From positions 11,203,721 through 11,267,720 of the forward strand of contig NW_025062479.1 of NCBI RefSeq assembly GCF_000002995.4: DNA of 64,000 nt. Reading direction: 5' to 3'. The stretch is from Brugia malayi. Its lineage: Eukaryota; Nematoda; Chromadorea; Rhabditida; Onchocercidae. The notes under the pieces were generated by a model. That model was not told the origin of the DNA. It did not search any database and saw only the letters and a list, made by a program, of their open reading frames with translations. The translations under genes and the position numbers were made by a program. Positions 52,304 to 64,000 of the stretch are shown here, one piece after another. The first letter of the stretch is position 1; each line of letters opens with the position of its first letter.

Positions 52304-53205
52304 ATGACCTGTGTCCCTTCTGTCTCCAATGCCTTTATTCAAGTGCTTTTGGTTATGGTTTTGGTCTCTCATGTGCTACCATTGCCGTTAGCAGCCCATC
52401 TTCCCGTGTATGAATCATTATATGATGTAGGTTAAATTTATCTCTAATAAAATTCCGATTTAAATTTCGCACTATTTATTAGTCAAATATATTAAATCTA
52501 TCTTATAATGATGTTAAATATATTAAATATAGTTAAATATATTAAATCCATCTTATAATGATGGATTAAAATAAATCTTACCTGCTAATAATATCATTGA
52601 GCATCATCTTTTGAAAATTCCATTTTGCTTTTGATCATCCAATTCTTGAATCACACAGGTTTGATTTCAGAAGTGTCACCCTTCTCTATGTTTGATAAAT
52701 ATGAGGTATAATATTATATATTCCATGATTAGCAGAATTTAAGTGTATTTCTTTTTTACGATTTAAAATAATTTTCAAAGTTAAAGTTGGATTATAAGTG
52801 AGATGAAATACATAATTAGCAAACACGTCACAATCTCTCTACTAAGTCTTCAAGAATTTTATCGAGTGTGGATCAAACTGATACAGAGAGGACTAGAAAT
52901 GATGTCAACGAATTATTTTCATCTTCTATATTTTCAAATTTTTACGAAAATGCTTCATATAAATATGCTTATGCATGTATTCATGAAATATATTCTAGGC
53001 TAAATTAGAAAAAAGATGCTTTGGAGTAAAATATACTATATTTTCGGAGATTTTTAAACTGCAGAAGGATGAAAAAAACAAGAATCATTGTTCACTTGTA
53101 TCATTGTTCGAAATTATCTAATGCATTTTATAATTATATCATAATTCCGACACCTGTCTTATTCAAATACAATTAGATTTGTTACTTCATTGAAGATTCC
53201 ATATT

Positions 53206-53252
<47 letters not shown>

Positions 53253-54721
53253 CGGTTTATAGATTTAAATTATATTAAGAAAGGGTAAACGAAGAATTTT
53301 TGCAACAACTAGAAATGAGTGATATGGGGCATAAAGGAAATACGAATATGCTAAATTGATTATGACAATGCTGCAATTAAGTCTAATTGTAGTGTTTTAA
53401 TTGATACAAAGAAATTTTTAAAAGTACGAGATAAATCCAGTAACTTGCTTAATACTTATTTGTCTGAATAATTTCAACTTTTTCAGGAGCCACCATTGGC
53501 TGATTATAACTTTGTGCCATACTCAGGTATAATTTTCAACAGTATTATAATACATTGAAATATTGCAATACTAAAGATTCAGAAATGTCTTACTCATACA
53601 TATGGAAAATCCTAACGACTAATTGTGAATGCAACTAGTGTAAAACAACTGTTTTAATTTGTAAATGTATCAATTTCTCTTCTCGTCTTTTCCATTTCTT
53701 TTTTTTTTCTTCATTTCTTCTATATTTCTTTAAATAATGTTGAATAAAAAAGCAGTGTGAGAGTTGCATAAGCAAATTTAGCTTTAGGAAATTTTTTTTT
53801 GTATTTTCAAAAAAATCCGTTCTAAATTTAGAAATTTCTCAATCAAAGAAAACTGAAATGTATCGTTAAACGTATCTAATGCGTTACAAAAATATAAAAA
53901 TAAACATTAGATCTAATCGTGTCTTTTAAATGATAGAAATGTTTTTAAGCAAACACTGTTGCCAGGTGTAATATTTTAAAATAAACCTGGTTATTTTCAA
54001 ATGTAACATGATACCAGTTTAAGAGAAATTTTTTGGTGCAGCAGTCAAAATGTCTAATTAGCCAAATTTCTAGAATAATCGCATAAGACATTTTATGCTT
54101 TGATGTTTATGTAATTAATCTTAAATTTAAAATGTTGTAGGATTGAGGAATAATGGTGACTGGATGAACGAGCCATTTCGAGCTGACAAACGCAAAAACG
54201 AATTTATTCGTTTCGGAAAAAGAGATGATTTCATGAAGTATGTTTTCCTGTCATATTGCATTTTTTTTTCTTGCAATTCAAATATGAGTTTGAATTATTT
54301 CCTCACAAATTAGTTTTTAACATAAGTAATTTTCACTAAAATACGAAATTTTTGTTTTTATAAAATTCGATAATTCAAGACTACGAAATTTTTATTTTTA
54401 TAAAACTCAAAAATTAAAAAAATCAAAAAAAATTTTTTTTTCACTTGAATCAATAACAAACAAATTATTGCACATCCAAATATCCGTGTATTACGCCATG
54501 ATTTACTCCAAATAAATAACTGAAACTTTTGATTTAACATAATTATGATTATTTTCAGTCAGGTGTAGCATAACAGCACATTTCACAATTTTAACAAAAC
54601 AATTTTAAAATTATTAATTTTTGAAAAAAATTAATAATTTTAAATCGCATTTAAGTTTGTTTGCAGATTTAATAAACGAAAGAATGAATTCATCCGATTC
54701 GGTAAACGTTCCATCAACTGA
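52304..54721 (+). CDS. flp-8: FLP-8 neuropeptide precursor (two KNEFIRFamide copies)
   Basis: Five exons: 52304-52430, 52659-52705, 53487-53526, 54141-54237, 54667-54721; phases 1, 0, 1, 2; 121 aa. The N-terminus has a signal peptide (hydrophobic VLLVMVLVSHVLPLPLAA at residues 14-31). After a spacer come two copies of KNEFIRFGKR: residues 90-99, preceded by KR at 88-89, and 109-118, preceded by KR at 107-108. Each yields the amidated heptapeptide KNEFIRF, known as AF1 and encoded by flp-8 in nematodes, where it modulates locomotory muscle and neurons. The C. elegans gene has more copies. The two copies sit in separate exons. The first donor was taken as TATGATGTAG|GTTAAA because the earlier GTAGGT does not join in frame to the next exon. 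A short linker (DDFMKFN) separates the peptides. Confidence 0.93.
53208..53247. repeat. Poly(T) tract of 40 bases
   Basis: Uninterrupted T run in the second flp-8 intron. It could be a retroposed poly(A) tail on the other strand, but no element body is recognisable next to it; length may be unreliable in the assembly. Confidence 0.9.
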
Positions 54722-54858
54722 AGATGTTTTTAAAATTTCGGTTCATTTCACGGATTTATGGTTTTTGTATTTGATAAATCGCATCATATCATTATGTTCA
54801 ACATTAAATTTGTGGAAGTTGCATTTTAAACATTTAAATAGCATTTCTATTGGTTTCA

Positions 54859-54864
54859 AATAAA
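54859..54864 (+). terminator. flp-8: Putative poly(A) signal of flp-8
   Basis: AATAAA 138 nt after the flp-8 stop codon. Confidence 0.4.
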
Positions 54865-57800
54865 ACATAAAATTTACATTTTCCTGAAATTCATTGTTAT
54901 TCACTGCCTGAATCGTCTTTATTTTTCGTATTTATGAATAGCATACATACAGATATGCATGTTTACATTCACTTACAGTTTATGATGAATTGAACGAATG
55001 AAACTATCTATTTCACGTATAATTATATTTTAAAAATTAGCAAAAAATTTTCATCAAGTCAATGAATACTCTTCTCTTCTCATTTTCTCTTTTTTCTCTC
55101 GTCACATTCTTGAAACTATTTCTAACACTTTCAGGTAGAGTATAGAATTCTAATTTGACAATTAAAAAAGAAATTTAATTTTTGTTATTAAAATATTAAT
55201 ATTCATTTGTTTTTTTCTTCATGCATGTAGTTCAGTAATTCAAATAATGAAATATCACAGCAAAAGATTTGTCTTTTTATACGCTTTTTATTACTATTTT
55301 TTCTTTTCATTTCATAACTCTGTTAAATTAATTATTAAATTTTAATCCAAAAAAAGGATTTTTTTTTTCATATTTTCTGGCTATAATTCTATTTCTTTGC
55401 TGTAATTTTCATTTTAGAAATATTGTAAAATAGCTTCCTGTTATTTTGAGTTTATTTAAAAATTTATCACTGGCATTTTGATTACTATCGAAATTTTTTC
55501 TTTTTGCACTTAAGGTTTTATGATTTTTCTTTTTCCTTTTTTTCCTTAAAAAATTCAAGATTAAATTTGAAATTTTTAAACTATAATGTTTTTCTATTTT
55601 AATTTTTTTAAAAATTAAACAATTTTTGATTATAATTTTTGATTCTGAACAATTTTGTGGAAATATCTGAAATATAAATTAATATTAATAATAAATGTAT
55701 ATAACAATTAACAAAAATTGTTGGTGGGAAAATGATAAAGAAATTGATAACAAATCGAAATTATTTTAATAAATCAAAATATCTAGTAAAACTGATCAAA
55801 AAAATCGACAAAAAGTAAGTTACTTAACGTCAAAAATTTTTTTGCCCATGTCTGATATCAAGCAATATAACTCAAAAAAGCCTTTTGGTTTTGTTTTATA
55901 TATTTTATTATTCAATAACTGAATTATTCGTTATTTTTTCCGTATCCAAACCTTTAAATATAATTTATAATAAGCACTAACTCGATTAAGTTTATCTAGC
56001 TGTACAATTAATTAAAAAAAAAAAAAAAAAAAAAAGGGAAAGAAAATGAAAACATTAACCTTTCATATTTCCAAGTAGCTATTTCCTTAATTTTAAAAAA
56101 TTGATGGATTTGACAAAATAATCGAACAAAGCTATATAAATAAATAAGGTTTTTTTTTTCTCTTTTTATAGAAAAATTTAAAAAATTGCTTTGCTTTCTT
56201 GCTCAAATTCAAGAAAAGGAAAAAAAAAAAGGAAAAAAGAATTGTCAAAAAGAAAAAAAAGCGAAAGGAACGTCGCATAATGCAAGCAATCATCATCTTT
56301 AGCTAAAATGATATAATGCTTAATTAGTTTGATATAAATACGAAGAATAAGCATAATTAATATATATTATATTACTTTTTCTCTCATCAAATTTTCGTTA
56401 ACTTCTTATGATATAAAATAAATAATTTGTTTTGAATTCAAAAAGAAAAAAATTATGTATTATACGATAATTATTTCCCATTTCTTTTTTCTTTTTTTCT
56501 TAAAAATTTATGAGAATTAGCAATTTTTATTAGTTAAAATATGAACTAATAATTTTTATTTCACTTAATAATCTAATATATTTATGTATTTTTATTTTCA
56601 ATCAACACAAATTAGTACATGCTAAACAAAAAATGTTCTCAAAAAAAGTACTGGAAAATAAATGATTTTAAAAGCCTCATCACTTCACGCTGTGTTAATC
56701 ATAAGTAAAAAATTATGGATGATTTTTATTATGGTTAAAATTATGGTTTTTAAAATGAGATTTCTAAAATATGCTTAATTTATGTTGCATTTAAATTTAC
56801 ATTTTGAAACAATTTTACAAATAAACATAATGATAAACAAACGGAAACAATATAAATTTACATTAAAAACTTCAATTTCTATTTTTCAATTAAATTTTTC
56901 ATCAAATATTTTTACTGAAATCCTTATCAAATAATCAAATCATTTTATGAATTAAATAAAGTATTTTAATAACAAATTGATCTAAATTATGGTTGACTCT
57001 ACTATTATTGGAAAATGCATAAAAATGAATGATTTATTTACAAGTAGCTAATGTAAAAAATATGAAAAACGAAAAACTAATCATTTACAATGTTTTTTTT
57101 TCACAAATTTTAGCTTTTAACTTATGCCTTTTAAGAAAAAAAATTAAAAAATTACTGCTCTAATTTTAAATCATTAAAAAATTTCTTTCCGTTTTTTCCA
57201 TGTTTTGTTAACTATTTTTCATTAATGCAAGTACAGAGGAAAAAAATCCTATTTATGGCTAATTTTTTGCATTTTTTTTCTGATTTTAACAATCTATAGG
57301 AGAGTTTTTAGTCAATTACTTGAAAATGTACAGAAATAATAGACTTAAAAACCATAATTTCAAGAATTTCTATTACCGTAATTCGTTTTAGAAAAAATTT
57401 TCTTTTGAACAGAGTGGATGGCAAAGAGATCGAGCACAGAGCGCACTAATATGGTTATTAGCTAATTTATCAATTCATCTATTAATGTAATGTTTTCCTG
57501 ATGCGTTATCTTATATTTCTTATAATATAGATCTTATTTCAAAATCACACCTGAAATGAAAATGAAAGAGATAAGGGTAAAGTGAAATAACGAGTTAGAT
57601 AGCAATATCTTTTAAAGAAGATTAATTAAATATTTAAGAAAGTAACAATCCTACAAAAAATTTATTAGTTTTTAGAAATATGACTTTAAATAAATTGAAC
57701 CAAATTAAAATTTAGTGATTTAACGCATAAATATGAATAAATATATCAATTTTATTTAAATACACATTTCAGATCAAATGTTAGGCCCGTAATTTTTTGC

Positions 57801-59464
57801 AAATAAATAATTACTAGAATTTATGTCCATAATTTGCAATCTCAGAACAATAAATTTCAGCAATTTCTGAAAACTATGATATTTATTTGATAAGAACAGA
57901 AAATTTTATCTTTGCACGGAGCTAAAAGTATTATTTTAAGTTAAATATTAAATTAATTAAAATGAATATGATTCCTCACCTATCAATTTTTGTTACTTAA
58001 GAAAAAGAAAAGAGAATTTTCGGCAAAAAAAATACTACGCATTTTGTTTTCTCCTCAATTTACAAAAATTTCGAATAAATTATATGTAGCTCAGAAAGTA
58101 AAATTTAAATACAGTTTTTTACTGCACGAATCTTCTGGTTATTTGCACTATTCACATTCTGTACTAAAATGATAATAAAATAACTAAATCAAATAAAATC
58201 ACTATCTGAACAAGAAAAAGATGAATTCTTCAAAATTGAACTCTGAATAACCACTTAGTAATTTGTTTATTGCTTGATTTATTCCCTAAAAATAGAATGT
58301 CACGGATACAACACAAAATAATTAATTTACACAAGATTTAATTTACAAAAAAAAAAAAAAATCAGTCAGCTTAAAAAATTTTTCTATAACAAATTTAATT
58401 TTCACATAAACTTATTACTCCCATGATATCTAAAAAATTGTCTCGCAAACACCTTTTTTTTGTTTTTGTAAGAAACAGGGAGAGAAAAAAAATGCTATGG
58501 AATGAAATTATTAAATAAAAAATGTCCAAAATATTTACAGAAATCTTTTTTTCTAAAAAAAACAAAAAAAAACACGTAAAAATAGAAATCTGAATAGTAA
58601 TGGTGGATGGTGAAAGAAATGGATTGATGATGCATTGAAATAAGTGCAATTATTTTCACAATTAAGAATAATTAGTTTCACTCATTAAAAAGCTTTCAAG
58701 ATTCTTGCTGGACCATTTTATGGTTACTTGAGAGAAAAGAAAATTACATTGTAGTGCAATTACACGACATTACCAAAAAATGGAAAAAATGATTAACTTT
58801 GTTTAAATTCTTATTTTATGGCAGCAGTTTTTACCATTTATGCTTATTTTCAACGAAAAGATCAAAGATATAACCAAAATTTATTTGCATTTCATAAAAC
58901 TTAGAAAATGTAACAGAAATTAAGCATTTTTTAAAAATATTATAATAATGGCAAATTTCTTCAGCAGTAATAGATTTAATTAATTAGGGATGCTTTAAAA
59001 AATATAAAATTATTTAGCTAAATTTATCCGATTTTTTTCACCATATTCATAACAATAATATCAACAATAGTTTCAACAATAATTAATAATAACAATAATA
59101 TTATTATTAGTGATAATAATATTATTTTTAACATAATAATAAATAATAACAATAGAAAAACGAGGTCATACTATTATTAATAACAATATTAATAATAATA
59201 TTATTATTAATATTAATAATGATAAGTAATAATAATATTCAAAATTGAACTAAACAATAGTTGAGGCTAATTTTTTCTTTTTTCTGCTTTTTTTTAATTA
59301 TGTTTTAAGCAAGGTCGTCATTTGTTTTTTATTTTTGGGAGTGGGTGAAACATATTTTAGGGAATGAATTGAGAGCAGTTTAAAACCTCCGCCCATTTTA
59401 CCCCTAAAACAATCCTTATATGCCAATTCAAACTTGTAGTCATACATTTCCTGCTAGCTTTTTC
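54865..59464. other. Intergenic DNA between flp-8 and flp-12
   Basis: AT-rich with homopolymers and AAT/ATT runs near 59050-59235. A less AT-rich island at 57412-57480 is open in one plus-strand frame (GWQRDRAQSALIWLLANLS) but lacks a start and good splice context. CATATTTTAG at 59351-59360 is an acceptor-like site about 105 bases before the flp-12 ATG. No other gene supported. Confidence 0.5.
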
Positions 59465-62400
59465 ATGATGACCACGTTTATTTCTTTCATTATTTTTGTT
59501 TCGGCAGTTTTTTCTCAAAAAATTCGTAAGTTTTGTTTTCTTTTTTTTCAAGGCTAATTAAATTAGACGAAATTTAACAAATAGAATTGAAAGAAATAAA
59601 AATGAAAAAGAGAAAAACGATAGTTTTGATTAAACAAAGAAACAAAAATTAATCATTTTAATTGAATTAATCAATCAACGAAGCAAAGCAAAATGAATAA
59701 ATATGACTAATATAAAAAAATTGATTTAAATATTTATTAAATGAAGTGTGAAACCAATACAATTGTTAATAATTAATTGAGATTTTCTAATAATTTATTT
59801 AATGAAAATGTAACTATAATTTTGATTATTATTGTTACCATTATTATTATTGTTACATAATAATAATTATTATTGTTATTCAAATGAAAGAAAAAAATTT
59901 TTATTCTAATTTTTTTAAGTATATAATTGCAGAAGGTAAACGAACACATGAATTGTTAGAACCCATAGCTTACAATAGAGGAAGTGATCGTGAACTTGTT
60001 GCAAAAGCAGAAGAACAACTGCTGAATACTTTATCGTTGCTTGAAGCTTTAGTCGACGGTAAATTTTTTTCTTCCTCTTTTGTTCATGTTTTTTGAAATA
60101 TTATTTCGAAAAAAAAAATGGCATTTTATTATTTATACTAAAAATTAATGATTACTTCATTTTGATAAATTTCAACCTTCTAAAACAAAGATTTAAATAA
60201 CTTCCAGTATTTTTAGGAGAAATAAATTTTGTTATCTCAATTATATCAGTATGAAATTTTCTTCTTTAGTTTGTGGATAGAGTGGTATAAAATATAAATT
60301 CTTAAAATTTTTGATGAAATAATTTCTAATTATTGAATGTGATCAAATGCAATATATATTTCCCAGTATATTATTTAAAACTTTTTTCATAATTTTCACG
60401 TTAGAATTGTCAATAATTAATTTTTTTCTGTTATTTGCTTCAGGAAAAAGTTATAAAGACGATTATAATTTTAGCACAAAAATTACAAATGTTTTATTTT
60501 GCAACAAATTATAATTTTATTATTCTCACTGCACATTATCATAATTTCTTATCACTTATATTTTCAATTATTATTTTAGCATTCATTCATTTATTATTGC
60601 TATTAATAGCATTACTTTGCACTTCTATTACATTATTTTAAAATCTAAAGTTATTTGGCATTAATTATAATTATACATTCAGTTTCCATAACCTTCAAAT
60701 GAATGATGTAAAAGTTCGAATTCTTTAGTTTATAATTTGTTAAATTTTTTCTCGATCCAACATTATAAATTCCAAAAAATTCGATTCTATACTTTGTCCA
60801 ACACTTTTTCTCCTCCTTCTCTTCTGAAATTTGAAACATTTTATAAAAATTTGTTCAAATTATATTAGCTGTGTGTGTTGCTCAAAGAACACGTGAATGT
60901 TCTTTCTGTTGTTTGAATTCTGTGGCAATGAGTAAACAAACAAACAAAAAAGACAACATCAATTAATTGATATTATTTTATTTACTATTACTTAATGTAT
61001 TATTTATTATTGCTTAATATATTACCTAATAATATTTAATATAAAATTGTAAGTTTCAAATATTCTGAAAAAATATTATATTAATAAGAAAATACTGATT
61101 TAGTTAAAAGTGCAAACATTTTAATATAACAAAAAAATTTCATTTATTACTGTTTTAAAATGTCAAATAATAAGATATTGTAATTGCAATTATGATTTCA
61201 TAAATAATTGGTAAATGAAAAAAATAGGGAAAAGAAGAAAGAAAATTACAATGTTTGTTAGTTATTTTAATGATCAAAAATAGAGAAGAAAAAAAGAAAG
61301 AAAAAGAAATGTTTAATTTATATAACTTGTCTGAATTTTTTTTTGTAGGATATAAGATAAAAATTTTTTGAAATTTTACAAAATAACATTTGCTGCACAT
61401 TATTGAGGTAAAAAAGAGAAAGAAAATCAGAAAAAAGGAAAGAAAAGAAGTAAGGGATAAAAGAATAAGTTTAGTAAAAAAAAGCCAGTGATTTTTTTTT
61501 TTTTTTTTGTTTCACTTCAACAATTTGAAATGTATTTCATAAGTATTTTATCAAAAGATTTTGTTTTTTTTCGACATATTTAAGAATGACTGTTAGTTTG
61601 AATGGAAAGATGAAAATTGTCAAATTATAATTGATCATTGTATCAAATGTGCTTCGAATGTGCTTTAAGCTATGAAATATTTATTTTTATTTATCCTTAA
61701 ATTCAAAAAAAGAACAATTGGATTTTTTTTCTATTTTTTCTTGTCTGTATAAATAAGAATTTTTGAAGTACTCTTAAGTGAATGTTTGTGTTAATGATGA
61801 AGTATGCATGCTTATCTTTCAATAAAGTGAAAGAAATTCGATTTTTGAAAAAGCTTTTTTTAGAAATAATACCATTTTATGATTGAATTTCACGAAAGGC
61901 TTAGGATAACTTGACATTTTTTTTTTAATATTTTAGTTTAACTAATTACCATCTATCAGGTTATTATGATATTAGTAGTTTGAGTTTATAGTCATCTACG
62001 GATTAAATATAGAAATGAAAAATCATATGGCTTAGAAACTGAAGCTAAGAATAAATTTATTCATTACTATGATGATTGCAAAATTCAAATCGAAAGAAAC
62101 TTCAATTTCAGAAAATGATTAATTTTTCTTTTTTAGTAACAAAAAAAAACATCTTGTTTACTTTATTCATTAGAAAACACCAGTGCTACTTACATTATCT
62201 AATTTTTGTTTCACTGGTTTCAGATGTTTTGTTTAAAAATTTATATGATGCACTGCAAACGTAAAAAAAATCAGAAAATATTATAGAAATTTTAAAAGAT
62301 ATTGTTAGAGCGCCAAAAATTCTAAACGACGTTTTAATAACTTTTAAAAGTCTCAAAAGATATTCCAAACATTACAAAATCATATTTGTATAATAATATG

Positions 62401-63720
62401 AATACAAAAATGACAAATGAAATTAAACCTTTATCTTATCCAAAATAATCTTCGTATCATTTATAAGAATTATTAATCATTTTAAAATTTATTGATGTTT
62501 TATAATAGCTCTAGGAAATAGCGGTAGAAAATCTTATAATACTTACAAAATATATTTGGGCTAACTCATGCATATTATTGAATTTATCATGAATATTATG
62601 GTAGATAAACAGTAAAAACATAATTTCTGAAATACATTTTTCTTTTTGATAAACGATGCACAATTGTTGTAATTATCCACTTCTCTTTTTTCTCTTCTTC
62701 TCTCTCTTTCTCTTTTTTCCCTTTCTCTAACCTTTAAAAATGGTCAAATTTTATGGAAGAAATAAATTTACATAAAATTTCATTCTTATATCTGAAGAAA
62801 TTATTTTAAAAACTTCGAAATTTGGCATTTATTGCTTTTTTCTTTAAAAAATAATTTTCTTCAAAAGAAATAATGATCATCCTAATTATATTGGAAAATT
62901 TAACTTCGTCAATTTAATAAATTTATCGTAAAATTAGCTTATTTTATTAACTATGACTTTAAAGATTTTTTATTATAACTTAAAGAATATTAGTCAATAA
63001 ACTAAATATAGTAATAAATTACCCAATTCATTTCATTTTTCCAGCATTTATTACAATTAAGAATTAGTTTATGCAATGTCATTAGTTCTATGATTTTATC
63101 CACAAGATTGCACAATTTTGATCATTTCTTTTTCCAATTTCTTTTCCTATTCGTCATTCTAAATTTAACTTGTCAAGCACTTAAAATTACATTGATGGGC
63201 CTTGTTGCATGTTAAGTAAATGTCGTTATTTCACGATACATTTTAGGAATACAAATGATGACATTTTTTTGAGATAGTAACAATCTATCGCAATGATAGA
63301 AAAGAGAATTTTTTGAATTCTAGTTAATATGATAAATGATAGGAAAAAGGAAGAAAAAAGAAAAAAATAGAATCAAAATATATCATTTACATTTATATAA
63401 TTTTTTCTTTTAAAGGCATTTTTTTTTTATTTTACATGAATATTTTATTTATGGTAAAGTTTCATTTTTAAGAATAAAAGTATCTTCTAATTTAGAAACT
63501 CGAAATATATTGACATATGTGAATTGCTTATAAATAATTATGAAAATAAGTGTTTAAATTTTATGAGTTTACTACTATTTTTTTATCGAAAGTTTAATGC
63601 AAATTGATTATACCATATTTTTAAAATTATGTTTAATTAAAACACTTTGTAGATTCGAATCAACTACAAATGGAGAAACGACGCAACAAATTTGAATTTA
63701 TACGTTTTGGTCGTCGATAG
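59465..63720 (+). CDS. flp-12: FLP-12 neuropeptide precursor (RNKFEFIRFamide)
   Basis: Three exons: 59465-59525, 59933-60058, 63653-63720; both introns phase 1; 84 aa. The first exon encodes a compact signal peptide (MMTTFISFIIFVSAVFS) followed by QKI and a GTAAGT donor. The middle exon gives a GKR step at 22-24 and then an acidic spacer (LLEPIAYNRGSDRELVAKAE). The last exon encodes EKRRNKFEFIRFGRR and a stop directly after it: KR at 71-72, peptide 73-81, Gly82 as amide donor, RR at 83-84. The RNKFEFIRFamide peptide is the single product of nematode flp-12, expressed in neurons. Total length is close to the C. elegans precursor. The second intron is 3594 bp, by far the longest of the three peptide genes here. 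The signal exon was found by its hydrophobic core, donor and phase. Confidence 0.92.
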
Positions 63721-64000
63721 TATCGTTTATGTCTTTTCGATATTTTTCACGTGATAAAACTGTATTGTGGAAGTTCAGTGGGCATAAAAATATTGATACT
63801 ATGCATTACATTTGCGTAGACAACATTTCAATTAATGAAATTTTGGCGGTTCATTTATAAATATATCAATGACAATTTCATATACAATTAATATCATTTC
63901 CGAATATTCATTATGACTTATTATTATGGATAGCATTTTCTTTTTTTTTTGATACATGGAGCATTAGATTTCATACAGCTTATAGTAGTAAACCTTATAG
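63721..64000. other. 3' flank of flp-12
   Basis: Non-coding sequence after the flp-12 stop; no clear AATAAA was found close to it. No further gene begins before the window ends. Confidence 0.5.

Noticed and set aside
53208..53247. Poly(T) as evidence of a retrotransposon
   Set aside because: No element body, target-site duplication or coding remnant is visible beside it.
57412..57480. Possible signal-peptide exon for flp-12
   Set aside because: The open frame has no ATG and does not join in phase as well as the exon at 59465-59525, which encodes a proper signal peptide.

Overview
The window reads as AT-rich nuclear DNA from a nematode, most likely a spirurid/filarial (clade III) worm. The evidence is the gene content (two nematode-type FMRFamide-like peptide precursors that I recognise plus a third unassigned one), many short exons with GTAAG/TTTCAG-type junctions and introns of about 0.1-1.5 kb, dense homopolymer runs, and acceptor-like AG sites just upstream of several start codons (possible spliced-leader sites). 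Genus and species cannot be read from the sequence. I built all gene models by eye from splice sites, phase continuity and family resemblance; none has transcript support.

Layout. (1) 1435-3725, plus: a secreted neuropeptide precursor with one PLIRFamide copy. (2) 4717-26916, minus: a 28-exon gene for a seven-PDZ scaffold of the GRIP (glutamate receptor-interacting protein) family, with a palmitoylation-type Cys pair at the N-terminus, PDZ1-3, a linker with an in-frame 24-nt microexon, PDZ4-6, a long linker, PDZ7 and a C-terminal class I PDZ ligand (-SAV). One of its introns carries a 440-bp CA/TG tract close to a 3' splice site. (3) 26946-32422: gene-poor, with simple repeats, a coding-like island and a diverged multi-copy repeat. 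(4) 32423-37272, plus: an unrecognised coiled-coil protein with six 11-residue repeats near its C-terminus; its last intron holds an antisense coding-like island. (5) 39072-43135, minus: a secreted protein with a Ser/Thr/Pro-rich region and a VWA domain. (6) 45971-49858, minus: the worm homologue of human KIAA0930. (7) 52304-54721, plus: flp-8 (two KNEFIRFGKR copies). (8) 59465-63720, plus: flp-12 (one RNKFEFIRFGRR copy), split by a 3.6-kb intron.

The region is rich in neuronal genes: three amidated-peptide precursors and a synaptic PDZ scaffold. flp-8 and flp-12 lie in tandem, share an EFIRFG core and both have a phase-1 first intron, which fits an old local duplication. I saw no rRNA, tRNA, CRISPR array, intact transposon or bacterial DNA. 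The most interesting leads are the GRIP gene's splicing architecture and C-terminus, the unassigned PLIRFamide precursor, the 11-residue repeat protein, the antisense island, and the repeat block upstream of the coiled-coil gene.
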